Assembly: GCA_045616225.1 (NCBI GenBank)
Contig: JAZLGI010000012.1
Span: 1 to 5,450, forward strand
Length of the DNA: 5,450 nt
From: JAZLGI01 sp045616225
GTDB lineage: Bacteria > Spirochaetota > Spirochaetia > Sphaerochaetales > Sphaerochaetaceae
Reading direction: 5' to 3'
In this document: positions 5,276-5,450 of the stretch, in pieces
Layout of the letters: every line of letters starts with the position of its first letter
Position numbering within the stretch: the stretch's first letter is position 1
The notes under the pieces: model-generated
Told to the model about the DNA's origin: nothing
What the model saw: the letters and a program-made list of their open reading frames with translations, nothing else
The model's database searches: none
Translations under genes and position numbers: made by a program

Positions 5276-5450
5276 GGAAGTGTTCTTGCTTCTACAATGT
5301 CAGAGTATTCCAATTTTTCAAATGAATACTGCAAAGGTTTTTCTAGAGAAATCTATGTTACTACAAAAGAAACAGATTGTTATTCAAATGGATTAGTTTC
5401 TAGAGGAACAGATAATGGAGTTTATGTTGGTAAACTTTCAGAAGGTGCAA
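5267..5450 (+). pseudogene. 5'-truncated second copy of the first gene (continues past window)
   Basis: From 5276 the sequence repeats bases 185-359 of the first gene, in frame: GSVLASTMSEYSNFSNEYCK and onward to GKLSEGA, still open at the window edge. The frame is closed by TGA at 5264-5266, and nothing before 5276 resembles the N-terminal part of copy 1, so the 5' portion has been lost. The only in-frame ATG is at 5297, deep inside the conserved region, with AGGAAG 15 bases ahead; that would be a poor start. Most likely a pseudogene or a silent cassette. An internally started short protein cannot be excluded, because the 3' end is not visible. Confidence 0.7.
5276..5450 (+). repeat. Direct repeat, copy 2
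   Basis: Partner of 185-359, same length and orientation, about 4.9 kb away. The left edge of homology is sharp at 5276; the right edge is beyond the window. The two copies bracket the rpsI relic, the toxin-antitoxin pair and the lipoprotein gene, so recombination between them would delete that whole block. Confidence 0.9.

Noticed and set aside
638..5290. Target-site duplication: CAGGAGGCTTCTTG (637-650) resembles CAGGAAGTGTTCTTG (5275-5288)
   Set aside because: The match is imperfect, and the right-hand version is ordinary coding sequence also present in copy 1, so it is not evidence of transposition.

Overview
This AT-rich window looks like an accessory region of a low-GC spirochaete, most likely Treponema. 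The main clues are a decayed ribosomal protein S9 gene whose residues look treponemal and a lipoprotein signal peptide with a relaxed lipobox. The genus call is an inference made by eye.

Layout: (a) Bases 2-571, plus strand: the 3' part of an unrecognised beta-rich protein gene, open to the left window edge and closed by a perfect palindromic terminator (597-623). (b) Bases 663-2663, minus strand: a predicted lipoprotein with a divergent S41 (tail-specific/tricorn-like) peptidase fold, a four-cysteine zinc ribbon and a C-terminal beta domain. Its nucleophile position is Cys instead of Ser. (c) Bases 2792-4542, minus strand: a complete AbiEi/AbiEii type IV toxin-antitoxin pair with ATGA-overlapping genes and a candidate palindromic operator upstream. 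(d) About 4690-5111, plus strand: an rpsI (S9) pseudogene with at least three frameshifts, unmistakable in its C-terminal half. (e) Bases 5112-5266: AT-rich spacer with two inverted repeats. (f) Bases 5276-5450, plus strand: a second, 5'-truncated copy of the gene in (a), running off the right edge.

The minus-strand toxin-antitoxin and lipoprotein genes are therefore bracketed by plus-strand debris: an intact gene end on one side, a dead rpsI and a headless paralogue on the other. This is what repeated insertion and deletion in a genomic island would leave. The AbiE pair probably acts in phage exclusion or island maintenance. The lipoprotein has its own candidate promoter and may be independent cargo. 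No integrase, transposase, tRNA, CRISPR array or reverse transcriptase is visible in the window.
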